DNA of 64,000 nt from Cucumis sativus (Eukaryota > Streptophyta > Magnoliopsida > Cucurbitales > Cucurbitaceae). Every line of letters begins with the position of its first letter. The first letter of the stretch is position 1. The stretch spans positions 2,232,001 through 2,296,000 of the forward strand of contig NC_026659.2 of NCBI RefSeq assembly GCF_000004075.3, written 5' to 3'. The notes beneath the pieces were generated by a model, which saw only the letters and a program-made list of their open reading frames with translations, searched no databases and was not told where the DNA came from. The position numbers and the translations under genes were made by a program. Of this stretch, positions 34,996 through 47,535 are shown one piece after another.

Positions 34996-37629
34996 ATGAC
35001 CCAGACCCGATTCTTCAGAACTCGCAATTCCAAATCGGACAAAGAAGCAGAACCCACCACAAGCAGTGGCGGAGGAGCCGCCATGAGAGTCATAGTGCCT
35101 CTGCAAGGCGTCGTTCAAGGAAGAGGTGGCGTCGTTTTGGGCTCTGTTATACCTTGCGTTCTCTTCTACTTTCTTCAGCTATACTTGAAACGGAACCGGT
35201 CCGACCCCACCCGGGACCCTCCTTCTTCACCGGAAGTGGATTCTTCGGGGGACTCTTCGCCGTCGTCTAGTAATCAGTTCGTGGAGCTCTCTGTACTGCC
35301 TCGAACATTGTCTCGGAATTTTCTCTCGCCGAGGTCGTCTGGGCCGGTTTGCGTTTCGGGTCGGGCTAATTCGATTTCTAGAGTTGGGGATTCTTCGATT
35401 TTCGTTGGAATGAGAAGGTTCTTGGAGGACTCATTTGATGAATTGGATAATCCGACGGGGATTATTCAGCTTTCTGTTGCTGAGAATAAGGTGGGTGGCT
35501 TTATGCTTTTTGTTGGTTTGAATATGAGTCAGCAAGATTTTTGTGCTCTGAATTTCTCGGTTTCTGTGTTGACGATTGTGGATGTTTAATCAAACGATGA
35601 AGTTATCCTCGGACTTGGTGCAAAATTGGCTAACGGAGAATGGAAGAGATGCTATATTAGGGGTGAATCACAATGAGCTGAGTGTAGCTGGGACTGTTTG
35701 TTATCAGCCTTCAGATGGATTGAAGGATTTGAAACTGGTAATCAATTTTATTTGTCTTCTTTCTGTAATTGATGTTTTGAATCATTTGGGTTTGCACTTG
35801 TCTGTATGAATTCATTTTTAAGATGGAGAAATTGAATTGCTTGACCAGCTCTGTTTTTTGTATGTTGCATGTGCTTGGACTTGTGTTCTGTGCTAACATA
35901 GAGTATAAGGATATTAAATTTCTAAGCTTTTTCAAATGCTGATGACTTTATTTGAATATGTGCTTCACTCCTGTAAGGACCTTCTTCCTCTGTTTGTTTA
36001 CGCTCTTGATTATTATTTTAGTTTGATATGGATATCGCTTTTGCTTTTGGAGACTGGAGAAGATTTCAACATATGAATGAATGCATTGTAAAACATATAG
36101 TGAATGAAGTGAGATTTCAATTTATGAAGCGCAGAGTTGACTCCAATTAATATACTGGTTAGCATGGTCTATTGTTGCAATTAAGTGCCTCCTTTCATTT
36201 TCTATCGAGGAAATTAAGAATCATTTTCAAACCCTCGATGTTAATGTTTGATTCCAATATTTATATCTGCTCAAAGTATTCCCTTTTTCATATTTCTAAC
36301 TTTATTGCTACCTTTTCTTTGTTAACATGTTAGAGAAGACGTTTAAACTTTCTCCATTATTTATAGGTATTGGCTTTTTTATTACTTATGTCCTAGTTCC
36401 AGCTTGTGAGCTGTGTTGCCTTTAGTATTACCTTTTTATTTATACTGCATTTAATTGGTAACTTTCATATGGAGTTTCTTATAATGGATGTACTTTTGCC
36501 CAAAAGATTTATCTAGTCAAGCATCTTCTCACAGGCTGTAGCAAGTTTCATGTCTCAAGTTGTAGGGAACTCTGTTTCATTCAACCCTTCCCAGTTAGTA
36601 TTTACGACCGGAGTGACCTCTGCAATCGAAACTCTTTGCTTTTGCATAGCAGACCCAGGGAATGCATTTCTTGTTCCTACGCCATATTACCCTGGGTACT
36701 TGTTCATTCCTCTTTCATGAAATACTTCTTCAGTTTTATCTGGAAAAACTAAGAGTCTAAATCACAAATGCAGCCTTGACAATGATGTAAAATGGCGAAC
36801 TGGGGTGGAGATAGTACCCGTTCCCTGCCGCAGTGCCGATAACTTCAGTTTAAGCATAACTTCTCTTGATCGAGCATTCCACCAGGCAAGGAATCGTGGC
36901 CTTAAAGTTCGTGGAATTATTATCTCAAATCCCTCAATTCCCGTTGGAAATCAACTAAATAGAGAAACACTCTACGACCTTCTAGACTTTGCCAGGGAGA
37001 AAAACATCCATATCATATCAAATGAAATATTTGTAGGATCAACCTATGGAAGTGAAGAGTTTGTGAGCATGGCTGAAATGATCAATTTAGAAGACAATGA
37101 CCGAGACAGAGTTCATATTACATATGGCCTATCTGAAGACATGTCACTTCCTGGTTTTAGGGTTGCTGCAATCTACTCTTTAAATGAGAATATCCTGGCT
37201 GCTGCTCGAAAACTGGCAAGGTTCTCATCTGTTTCTGCCATAACCCAGAACCTGCTTTCCTCTATGCTTTCAGATACGCAATTCATTCAGAGGTTCATTC
37301 GGACCAATCGAGAGAGGCTTGGAGAAATGAATAGTAAATTCACTGCAGGGCTGAAGGAACTCGACATCAAATGTGCAAAGAGCAATGGTGGTTTCTACTG
37401 CTGGGCGGATATGAGCAAGTTAATCCGTTCTTACAGCGAGAAAGGGGAACTTGAGCTCTGGGAAAAGTTGTTGGATATAGGTAAAGTTAGTGTTACCCCT
37501 GGCTCTTGTTGTAATTGTATTGAACCGGGATGGTTTGGATTCTGTTTTACAGCTTTGATAGATAAAGAAATACCAATTGTTATGGACCGAATTCGGAGAA
37601 TTTCCGAAGCTTGTAAATCTTATACTTGA
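34996..37629 (+). CDS. ACS10-like aminotransferase homologue lacking the catalytic lysine (probable pseudoenzyme)
   Basis: Four exons, 34996-35490, 35603-35737, 36535-36695 and 36774-37629, with phases 0, 0 and 2, encode 548 residues, the length of ACS10-type proteins. The N-terminus has a membrane segment (about 44-64, [16 protein letters not shown]), and blocks such as [13 protein letters not shown] and PRTLSRN are typical of the ACS10/ACS12 branch, which is regarded as amino-acid aminotransferases rather than ethylene-forming ACC synthases. The fold-type-I PLP domain follows ([23 protein letters not shown]). Key residues are missing: the Schiff-base Lys of LSKD is Glu385 (GLSED, codon 37135), the PLP-contacting Asn of NPSNP is Ile319 (NPSIP), the carboxylate-binding Arg of WFR is Gly519, and the PLP N1-binding Asp of SDEI is Asn347. 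The last may be shared by the ACS10 branch. The frame and splice sites are clean, so this is not an ordinary decayed pseudogene. Catalysis by the normal mechanism is not expected. Confidence 0.9.
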
Positions 37630-38705
37630 AATGCAATTATTGTTCTGTAGATATGTATTGATTCTATCAAACTTTTTCTAGGCTTTCATAGTTGTTTATA
37701 GGCGGCAGACTTGCAAAGTAGTACTACAGGGTTATGATCGATTGATGCTACATTACTAGCTTCTATAACTTTTTGAGAGTAGACAAGGATATGTCTGAAC
37801 CTTCTTCAGTTGGAACCATTTTGTGAACTAAAGTTGAGTCTTTCTTCTCACAAACCAGAGAGAAGTGACCTCTACCCATGTATAACAAAGACTCGCAATC
37901 CGCCTCAGGGAGAGAATCCTCATCCTCATGCCAACTCCATGTAACAATTTTATTGAAGCGTTAAATCGTTGAAGTATGTATGACGTTTTAATGTTTAAAA
38001 AAGTTCTATAGATTAAAGACGGTCTATACTTGATCAATGAAGTTTAGTATGAAGTTCTGTTGTTCTTTCTAAGGGACGGAATTAATGAAACAAGCAAAAC
38101 TAGCCATTACTTGTATATGTAAGGTCTATGAGTCCTTTCAATCTTTTCTTTTCTTCTTCTATACATGCATAGTCTTGTTATCTCTCATTTTCGATGTAGA
38201 TTCGGTTTATTCATATACTTTTCACCTACAAAAGAAATCATTAGAAATTTTCTTTTTTGTTTGTGCTTCTTCTTTTGCACTAGAAATTGCTCCAGCTCCC
38301 ATTGGCTCTAGATAATAGATCGTACAAGTTCAAATTTCTACAGTGTTATTCTTCCATATGAACAGTTCTAACCATCGAGAAGGATCTTTTCCACTAATAC
38401 TTATTACGAACAAACTCAATACCTACAAAAGAAATTATATGATTGATCCTATATCATATTTGGTCCCATAGTTTGTGTTCGTATGATCTGATTGCTTCTT
38501 AAGCTTCACAAAGTTCAACAATGACTGGTCCTGAAAAAGGATTTTCAACTCTCAACCTCACTACTATGTAAACTACACTCAAGTATTCTTCAAGGTATAT
38601 CAAGTACTCTAGATAAATGGCATATATATATTGAATAAAGAGTTCAATACATCTAGAAATCACTCAGAACAGAAATAAAACCATGCACTCTTTTGATGAT
38701 TCCCA
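37630..38705. other. Convergent spacer between ACS-like gene and LITTLE ZIPPER gene
   Basis: Holds the two 3' flanks. No further feature is seen. Confidence 0.4.
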
Positions 38706-39085
38706 TCACTTTCTCTGTTCCAAATGTGGGAATTTTTTCTGAAATTCAGTCAATAAAGCCAAATTCTCTTGATGAAGGATATTGGCTTTCTCTCTTAGTT
38801 TCTCATTCTCTTCAATTATGGTTTGATTCTCCAGATATAGCTGCAGATTCTTCAGCTCAATATCCTTCCCCAGCTTCTCTTCACATCTCCTCCTGCTAAA
38901 ATTTAAGAAAAGAAAACCCATCAACAAAAGTCTTCTAAAAAACCATCAAAAAGGTTAAATGGGGTTGTGTGAAAAAGCAACCTTGTAAGCCTCAGAACTT
39001 GAAAATTTGATCTTTTTGAACTTCTTCTGTTCTTTGAACTCTGAATTGTATGAAACAGAACACTCTGTGTTGCACTGACGCACAT
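38706..39085 (-). CDS. LITTLE ZIPPER protein (ZPR1/ZPR2-like)
   Basis: Exons 39085-38982 and 38895-38706 encode 97 residues. The small intron (86 bp) splits a Ser codon, and the first exon has no long frame of its own. The N-terminus MCVSATQSVLF and a basic stretch (SSKNRRSSKRS) resemble ZPR1/ZPR2. The leucine zipper (about 47-86) contains ELKNLQLYLEN, IIEENEKLREKA and LHQENLALLTEF, close to the HD-ZIP III zipper. There is no homeodomain. ZPR proteins dimerise with HD-ZIP III transcription factors and block DNA binding, in feedback control of leaf polarity and shoot meristems. The assignment rests on the zipper and the start; the choice between ZPR1 and ZPR2 is not possible. A TATA box lies about 80 bases upstream. 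Confidence 0.88.
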
Positions 39086-39160
39086 TATTCTTCTATGGCA
39101 GCTTCTTAACTTTTGCCTTTCTTTCTAGTAGAATATTGTATGAAAGTTGAAGCTCATACT

Positions 39161-39168
39161 TATATATA
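39161..39168 (-). promoter_or_regulatory. TATA box of the LITTLE ZIPPER gene
   Basis: Minus strand TCTATATATAAG, about 80 bases before the ATG at 39085, leaving a leader of roughly 50 bases. Confidence 0.5.
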
Positions 39169-40868
39169 GACTGTGTAGACTCACGAGGAGGAGAAAAAAA
39201 AAAAGGTAGAGAAAGCAAATTGTACAAATAATAATAATGGCTGGTGGACTTCTGATTAAGCACTCTTCTTTATCCTGTGGCTAAGGCCTTAGACAATTGT
39301 TAATAATTAGTGACTTGTGACACCACGGGCTCGTGTTAGTCGATGCTTAAAAGATCAAACCTGGCGCGATGCTTTCTTATCGACCTTTTATATGTTTCAT
39401 TATTTTGGTTTTGAATAGATATTTTGTAAAGAGTCAAATGGAACATTGAGAACAACCTTGAGGTGAGCCCATATTGTTTGGTTAATGTGTAATGAGCAAT
39501 TTATTGACACTGTGAAATGAAGGTATGATGCTAATTTGTATATTTGTGTATGACTGTATTTGCAATGAGCCCTTTTTTATTTTCCTTCCACATTATCAAA
39601 TTTCATAATGATGCCTTTCTCTCTATTTCTTCTTCGATATCAATCATGCCATCTTTTTCTCTTCACTTTTCCCATTTCCTTCTCACCACTAATATGTATA
39701 TAATATATATGCATAGAGATTATTTGTATATATACCCCAAAAGTATAATACAGCCCCACTCTCCAAGACTTGTCTCAACGTTAAGATGGAGTAAGTAAGT
39801 GTAGAGCATTTGTGCTTAATTATAAAGATTTGTTCAACTTCAATTTCTTTGGCACTCCAATAATTTCATCACTTTTTATTAAAAAATTGTTATTTTAATT
39901 TTCTCAAAAGATTTAGATTAAGAGTTTTTACGATGACAAGATATCCACTATCAATATATATACACACACATTAAAGATATTAAAAAAGGCGTAAAGTTTA
40001 GCGGTGTAATACAACTCAAACATATATATGTGTTCAAACTAGCTTACGTGTACCTCAACTAATTTTATAGGACAATTCAGTATAACTCAAGTATAAAGAA
40101 TTATTTGTTCGTTGGTTGACTAGTGTAAATTTATTTTATAAATTTTCTCAATCTTGTACACTTTTATATTATTGTTAGAATGAGCGATAACGAAGAATAC
40201 ACATGCTAATTATCGAGTTATTTACGTATAGGTTAAAAATTACATTTAGTCCTCATATGTTACCAAACAAACAATTTGATCTCTAAATTTTCAAAAATAA
40301 CGATTGAGACATTATTATTAAATATGATAAAATCTCACATAAATTTGATATAGCCACCAATTCTAGAATGCATGCAACTTTTTATATATAATAGATTAAA
40401 AAGAACATATTATTTTAACGTCGTAAGGGCTAGGGTTTATGATAGACTCATTTCATACTCTATTAAATATACGAGAGAATATACGAGCTAGAGATGTCAT
40501 TTTACAATATAGAGCAATAATGTTATGCAAAAAAAAATTGTTGTCACATCATGGTTGGGGCTAGTTGAATTATGAATTTGGAGAAGTAATTATAAAGGGC
40601 AGCACTGTATCCATGGGGAAGTAATGGTGTGAATTGCAGTAGTGAGTATGATTTCTTCATTTACTACTACTACTAACAAGGTACTCAATAATTCAAAAAG
40701 TTGAAATAATGAAGTTTTTTTTGGTCCAATACAAATAGAGGGAGGAGAGAATATATATAGAGAGATAGATTGATATATATATAGACCCACTACAAAGCCT
40801 GCACCCTTTGTTTCCTCTTTTACCAATTCATTATTCCCTTTAATTTGTACCCTAAGTTATATGTGTAT

Positions 40869-40879
40869 GTATATATATA

Positions 40880-40963
<84 letters not shown>
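40869..40963. repeat. Long (AT)n microsatellite
   Basis: About 95 bases of AT units with one phase break (ATTAT) near 40886. It is the longest simple repeat in the window and likely very variable between individuals. Confidence 0.95.
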
Positions 40964-40967
<4 letters not shown>

Positions 40968-41964
40968 GAGGGGAACTTAGAGGACTATTGTATCTTAGTC
41001 AACAAACAAATGAAGAAGGGGATGTCAACTTTTTTTTTCCATTTTTTTTTCACTTTTTTGTGATTATATTAATTTGATTTGCACTTCTTTTTTTTGCTCA
41101 TAGAAATTATTGTGTATGAGTTGAGTTGATGTACCAATCACATGCACACCAATCATGAAATGCTATGCATCATTAAGTCTTTTTCCCCTAGTGTGTGTAA
41201 TTGGTGTTATTCCCTTTCTTCATTATATACTATCAATCTTGTCAAAACCATGCTATAGTTAATTTCATGATATGCATAAAGTTTCACGTTGGTTATAAAA
41301 TGTGAGAGATTCGTAGTATTATTATGCATAGGATATTTATTTTTATTTATTCGAAGTTTTTTTTGAGTGATTCCAAAAGTAAAATCATGAAGTGCTATAT
41401 GTTATGTTTAAAATAAACAATATTTTGTATCTTTGAAGATGTATATATTACCAAATTTATTCTAATGATATATATGTAAAATTTAAATTTATTTTGAGCT
41501 TCAATGGAATCAACTATTTGACAAAGCAATCAAACTCTTCATATTTGTGTAAATTAAGTTTTTAAATAGTGTAGTTAACCCATTGTAATTTGTATAATGC
41601 TCTCAAAGTTGTTACTAAAAAAGAAGGGAAAAAAATGAAGTCCGGATTGACAAGTAATGTTAAAATTTAAATTACTTATCAGAGAATTAAAACAAAAGAA
41701 TTTGAGTCTCGATGAGAACATATATACATGTATATATATGAAACAGAAGATCTTGCTTCCAACTTTAAAGTTGATATAATACAAGTTTATGCTAATTACT
41801 GAGTTCGTATGTATAATTGGTTAAAAGAATAATAAAATGGATATAATTAATTTATCATACCAAGTAATTTATTTTTCTTTTATAACTAATTTTAATGTTG
41901 AGCAAATATCAAATTAGTATTACTAAGTTCTTTGTTCAACCACTTCAAAAACTTTAAGCTCTAA

Positions 41965-42008
41965 ACTTTTATAAATCTATTAAAATACTTTTATAAATCT
42001 ATTAAAAT
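41965..42008. repeat. Direct repeat, two copies of 22 bp
   Basis: ACTTTTATAAATCTATTAAA followed by AT occurs twice, head to tail. Confidence 0.8.
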
Positions 42009-43639
42009 TAGACATCCGTCCATCAATTCAATTAAGAATTCTTTATTCTAATAAAAAATTTAATAATAATAATAAAGTAACTTTAGATTAAGATTTATTG
42101 AAGGTAAAAAAAAAACTAAAACTAAGCTATTCAAAATATTGATACTAAAATTTAACGAAGAACAAAATAGCATTTAACTTTTTTACCATTTCACTTTAAA
42201 TGTTTACAAAATTTGTGCAAAACTCAAGAAAGGTGATATGTTATATGCATAGTGTGTTTTGTTATTATTATAATATTACTATCAATAATATATTTGATTA
42301 AGTTAGATTCATATGGTATGATATATGTTAAAGCTAGTCAATTAAAAGTGTTATTTATATACATAAAGCTAGTCAATAATGCCATAACCTCTCACAATCA
42401 CTATAATGGGTAAAGATTTGTGAAACAACCACAATAATGCTATCTTTTTTATTACAAAATTGGTAAGACGAGAGAATAAAAATTATAGTCGATGACTAAT
42501 TATTAAAAATTGGTTTTGTTTTGTTTTTTCACACAAGACTAAGCAAAACCTATACATCAATTAGTTACATTGGCTAAAGTATTATCACCATTTGTTGTAA
42601 ATGGAAGATTTTCATACTCTAATGACCTAATTTCTAATGCTAGATTAAGAAAAATCCTTAAAATATGAAGAAGAAATCAAAATTTGAAAGAGTAAAAATT
42701 GGATAAACTTTGAGGGTAGAGAGGATTTTGAGGAAGAGTGGAGGGCAAAACAATGCAATCATTTTCGTTTTCTTATTGCTACTTATCTTCATCATTTAAT
42801 AGCCACTAACCATTTTTTTTTATGAATTAAAGGGAAATATTATTTTTAAAAATTGCTTTTTATATTTTCAAATATTATCTCATTGTATATATGGAATATT
42901 TTTGTGGACATATTATTTTTTTAAAAATATAATGCTCAATTTGAGTTGTTTTAAAAAAAATTGATAAATAGGATGTATTTATAAAACTATTTGTTGTAAA
43001 AATAGTTTTTTAAAAAAACTTTAAATTAGAATGTGTGTATCTTATTTAATTTAAATTATAAAAACTATTGCATATTCTATTTGAACACATTTTAGATAAA
43101 TATCTTGGTAACGTTGAATTTTAGTAATTTTAAAAGTGGGTCAAAATTGAAATACAATAGATCAACTTACAAATGTCTTTGTCATAATTAATGAAATTTT
43201 AGTAAATTTTCAAAAAAAATCAAAAAATTTCAAAACGTTTTCGAAATTAAAAACTAATTGATGAACATTAATTAACATTTTTTTATTGTTTTTTTTTTGT
43301 TTAAAACCAAACCATTATATATGTATTCAATTAATAAGTGTAAAACCCAAAAACCAATAAATAAATAAGTGTAAAAACCAAAAAAATTAGAGATAAATAA
43401 ATGATTAAAATATTAGATCTAGATATTGCATATACCATAGATACGCACACTTTACCACAGTATTTAATTATTTTAGTGGAAAAGAATTTATATATTGTAA
43501 AAATTCACTTTTTATAGCTTGCTTTTCTTAGAAACGCTGGAAATACAAGACATATCAAAACACATTCAACAAATACAACCGTTAAGAAAAATTATTAACG
43601 AAGACAAAATAATCATATACAAAAAAACATACAATTATA

Positions 43640-43930
43640 GAACATAAAAATATATATACGTGATTCGGTAATTCTCACCTACATCTATTCTCACAAAGGA
43701 ACCACAAATCTTCATTTATAAGAAATCTTAAAGAACTTTTATTATCGATAAAAGAACCATATATTCATGACTATAGATAGCAATACAAATAATCACATAT
43801 TTCGATAAAAAAAAAAGAAGAAAAACTGAGACTTGTGAATTTGTACCACAAAAACACATACCAATATACCATACTCCCTTGTTTGTAGACTTTACCTACA
43901 TCTGCTTTCTATAACACATACCACACAAAC
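43640..43930. mobile_element. Possible decayed LTR retrotransposon fragment (Copia-like LTR)
   Basis: ACGTGATTCGGTAATTCTCA followed by CCTACATCTATT resembles the conserved stretch of many plant Copia-type LTRs (CGTGGTTCGG...CCTACGTC). It is a short, old fragment with no internal region and no partner repeat seen. A tentative fossil. Confidence 0.3.
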
Positions 43931-44745
43931 CATTTCTCGAGACTTATTTTCCCTTAAAATCTTATATTCAAAATTTAAAAAAATAAAAAACCAAATAGTT
44001 ATTAAAACTCGACCTCTCAACTAAAATTTTATTTAATATACTCATAAATTATTGATAAGATTAATTTATAAGTTTGAAAAAAGTTAGAATATAATTCGTA
44101 TAGTTTAAAAAGATCGGTAGGTATGAAAGTTCTTATTACACATTGAAACACTACAAGGAAACACTATATTTTAACTAAACAGAAGCATAAAACCTTTTTA
44201 CTACCTAAAATTTAACAATTATATTAATTTGTTCCATGCCATAGTTGATTTTAAAATAGTAAATAGTTGATTATCTTATATTAGAGATTTATTTTAAAAC
44301 AAAAAAAATATTTTTAGTTTCGAGGTGTAAGTGTAACGTCTATTTTTAATATAAACACTTTTAGTCTGTATTTTTAATTTTGAATGAGTGTAGTAATCTG
44401 TTTTTCAAGTTTTTAATAATTTAATTATCGCGATCTGATTTTGTTTTTATTTGCTCATATGTGATGACTAAGTTTACTATGATTACTGTGAATCACCACT
44501 CTCTTCAATTCTTCTCCACCTCCCTCCCCTTCTTTCTCACATTTCTCATTCAAACAACCATTTTAGGATTCTTAATGGCAATAAAATTCTTTTAAAGAAC
44601 AAAGACAAAACCCTACAAAATTTGCATTATATACATAATATATTTGGATGGGCTTAGCTTAGGCTCTTAGCGCAGTTTGAGGTACCCTATCAGCCCAACC
44701 ACTATACAAATTGTCTCCCCTATTAGGGAAATTATTAGAAAGTAT

Positions 44746-44750
<5 letters not shown>

Positions 44751-44782
<32 letters not shown>
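44751..44782. repeat. (AT)n microsatellite
   Basis: About 16 AT units. Confidence 0.9.
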
Positions 44783-44785
<3 letters not shown>

Positions 44786-45089
44786 AAGTTTTAATATTTT
44801 TTTGTTTATTTAAAAATAAGAGAATAGAGAACAATTTATTAGAAATAATGTATATGCTATATATAATAAATGACTTTCTTAAGCCTATATAGTTTTAAGC
44901 TTAAATAACTACAAATAATAAAAAATGCCAAATATTGAAATCAATGTATTAATATTTTTGTCAATTATTTATTTGGAAGAGAAATAATGCAATAATTATT
45001 TGACAATGCTCGTGTAAGCCTATTAAATGCGATAGCTAAGAGATTAACAAAACTAAAATCTTTTCACAAACAACAAAAATAAAATCCAA

Positions 45090-45260
45090 CGCCTAAGAAT
45101 CAAGATTCCGATCAAGCGGTGAGAAAGAAGGATTCACGATAAGACCTCGTACACCCGTTCGTTCAAACTCATTGCCCTTCAAACCAAAGCTTCGCCGTCG
45201 AACCTAAAATCTGGGCCCCGCGGCCTTCAGCCGGCCCAATAGTTTATAAAAAAGGAGAAG
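45090..45260. other. GC-richer island with promoter-like motifs
   Basis: CTGGGCCCCG, GCCGGCCCAATAG and TTTATAAAAAAGG lie within 50 bases: TGGGCC/GGCCCA site-II-like elements beside a TATA box. No coding frame or recognised RNA follows. It may be a relic or an unrecognised promoter. Confidence 0.3.
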
Positions 45261-45944
45261 TTGCTAGAATACGCCAATCTCAGAATACTTCCTAAACTTC
45301 CCAAATCGTAGCCCCTCAATATCATAGACCCCACAAATCTAATGGTAAATATTAAAAGATTAATTATGCATGATCGTGTGAGCGACCGCAGTCGAACAAA
45401 TTGGTATTAAAAAAATAAAAATTAACACACAAATACAAACTTCTGCCGCAATTTTAGAGCCGTTTTAACTGCTAGGTTGGGTAAAGCAAAGACCTTTCAC
45501 GCAAAACGTGGGACCCGGAACCAACCGGTTTGTTTAGTAAACCGAACCGGGTTTCGCCTCCTCGGGAAGAAGAGGGCGCGTGCAGGAAGTGATCATCGAC
45601 GGACGGAGCTTATTTGAAGGATCATCGAGGTTGTTATATTTCGACACGTGGCCATTTTAATAATTGTGACAAACCTTTCTTATTTTTTTTCCAATTTAAT
45701 ATTTGCAAAATAGAATAAGTATATTTTAACGAGATTGAAGGAGACAATCAAATCAATTTAAGAAAATATTTCATTATGGTGGACCATGACTACCAAAAAA
45801 AACTAGCACTTTTGGAAATATTAAAAAACATAATAATACGAATATCAATTGAATTTTGAAAATTAATCAAGATAAATTATTATATTGCCAATATATATTC
45901 AGCAAAATAAATGGCATATTTATATATATAAAAGCAAGATAGAA

Positions 45945-45972
45945 AGAAAAAGAAAAGAAAAGAAAAGAAAAG
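45945..45972. repeat. (AAAAG)n microsatellite
   Basis: Five to six units of AAAAG. Confidence 0.8.
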
Positions 45973-46359
45973 GTAAAAGTAGGTTAAACAATATTTTAGT
46001 GTTGGATAATTTAATTGTGTTACCAAAAAAGAAAAGAAAAAAAAAAAAGAATTCCCTTTTTTATGTGAAACATTAAATTACCAAAAGGCCCATTCGTATT
46101 CGTCAAGAAATCAATAAATCATCAGGAAAGATTCCAATAGAGAAAACAATCATCACGGACGAAAGCATCCCAACCGTCAGATTTAAAGTAAAGAACCCGT
46201 TATTAATATGATGAATATGATCGAAGGGCTGAAAGTAGGAGTGCAATGTAGATGTGGCGTATGTTAGTATTACACCGACATTGAAACAAGGGGGGCGCCG
46301 TGGAAATAATGATAAACAAGGGGTAGCTTGAAGAATTGGGTAATTCATCTTTATCGTTC

Positions 46360-47028
46360 TATCAGCCTCTAAACCTCAACATAATCTGATTTTTCTTTTC
46401 TTTCTTTCTGTTTTCCTTAATTCTCCTTGAGGCTTCCCTAAATCTTTGATTTTTGTTCTAATTCCTCATTTGAATCTGTATCCTTGAACGGAGGGTTTTG
46501 GTGTTTTGAGTTCCTTAGATCTTTTACTGGCTTAAGAGGTATGGATTTTTTCAAACCATGTTTGACTTCCATTGATTCAGAATAATCTTAGATCGTTTTT
46601 ATTTGGATGAGAAGAAAATTTTGGGTTTTTACGTTTTCTGAGGTTTTGATTTTTTTTCTCTTGTCTTTTCGTCTTCCTTGTTTACTCTGGTGGGTAGATA
46701 GATAGATGTTCTTGTTTTGTTCTGTTTGATGTTTCTGCGAATCCTTGCGGGTTATGATACTGGAAATACTTGGTCGAGTTCTGATTTTTTTAAGGAAATT
46801 TTCTTTCTACTTTTTGTTTGATGAGTTTTGGATTTTGTTACTGTATTTGGATTGGATTTTTTTTTTTTGGTTTTCTGAGAATTTTAGGGTTTCTAGCAAG
46901 AAGATGAAAAAGGGAATTGATCAAAGATATGTTCAATTTGAATACTGATATCGAGTTTTGTTTCTTTTTTTTTTTGTGTTTTTTTTTTCTGAAACTACAG
47001 CGAATTAGACCAAACGAGTTGGAAAAAT
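46360..47028 (+). other. 5' leader of the A20/AN1 gene with a leader intron
   Basis: A T/C-rich leader exon ends at AAGAG before GTATGG (46539). The intron 46539-47000 (462 bp) ends in ACTACAG, and 28 leader bases remain before the ATG. The exact transcription start is not visible. Introns just before the ATG are common in plant SAP genes and often raise expression. Confidence 0.6.
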
Positions 47029-47535
47029 ATGGGTTCAGAGCAAAACGATGGCACAAGCTACCAACCATCGGAGCCGAAGCTTTGCGTGAACAACTGCGGC
47101 TTCTTTGGTTCAGCCGGTACCGAGAATCTCTGCTCGAAGTGCTACAGAGACTCTCGAATCAAAGAAGAGCAAGCGGCATCCGCAAAAGCAGCGATGGAGA
47201 AATCCCTTCAGTCCAAAATTTTAAAGCCGGCTGAAGGTAATTCTCCAGTTGTCTTCTCCGATTCATCAGTGGATTCAGCTTCGTCGTCGTCATCCACTGG
47301 AAATTCCCTCGGCAGTTCCCACAAATCCCCATCACCGGATGTTCCAAACCGGTGCCGGAGCTGCAATAAGAAGGTGGGATTGATGGGGTTCAAATGCAAG
47401 TGCGATCTAACCTTCTGTGGAATTCACCGGTACCCAGAGAAACACAACTGTTGTTACGACTTCAAAAGTGCTGGACGGGAGGAGATCGCCATAGCCAATC
47501 CTGTGGTGAGGGCCGATAAAGTTGAAAGGTTCTGA
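47029..47535 (+). CDS. A20/AN1 zinc-finger stress-associated protein (SAP)
   Basis: An intronless frame of 168 residues. The N-terminal A20 finger has Cys19, Cys23, Cys35 and Cys38 (C-x3-C-x11-C-x2-C). A Ser-rich linker follows (SSVDSASSSSSTG). The C-terminal AN1 finger has Cys109, Cys112, Cys123, Cys125, Cys130, His133, His139 and Cys141, all zinc ligands present, with RYPEKHNCCYDFK. Length and layout fit the standard plant SAP class. SAPs bind ubiquitin through A20 and some act as E3 ligases; many respond to drought, salt, cold or ABA. An ABRE-like ACACGTGGCC lies about 1.4 kb upstream, but its relevance is inferred. The gene number within the family cannot be given. Confidence 0.95.
   Translation: MGSEQNDGTSYQPSEPKLCVNNCGFFGSAGTENLCSKCYRDSRIKEEQAASAKAAMEKSLQSKILKPAEGNSPVVFSDSSVDSASSSSSTGNSLGSSHKSPSPDVPNRCRSCNKKVGLMGFKCKCDLTFCGIHRYPEKHNCCYDFKSAGREEIAIANPVVRADKVERF

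Larger units (their letters stand above)
39169..46359. other. 7-kb gene-poor spacer
   Basis: No gene supported. It holds microsatellites (40869-40963, 44751-44782, 45945-45972), a 22-bp direct repeat at 41965-42008, a possible LTR relic (43640-43930) and a GC-richer block (45090-45260). The right end is upstream sequence of the A20/AN1 gene. Confidence 0.4.

Noticed and set aside
40845-41063. Open frame of alternating Tyr/Ile
   Set aside because: Produced by the (AT)n microsatellite.
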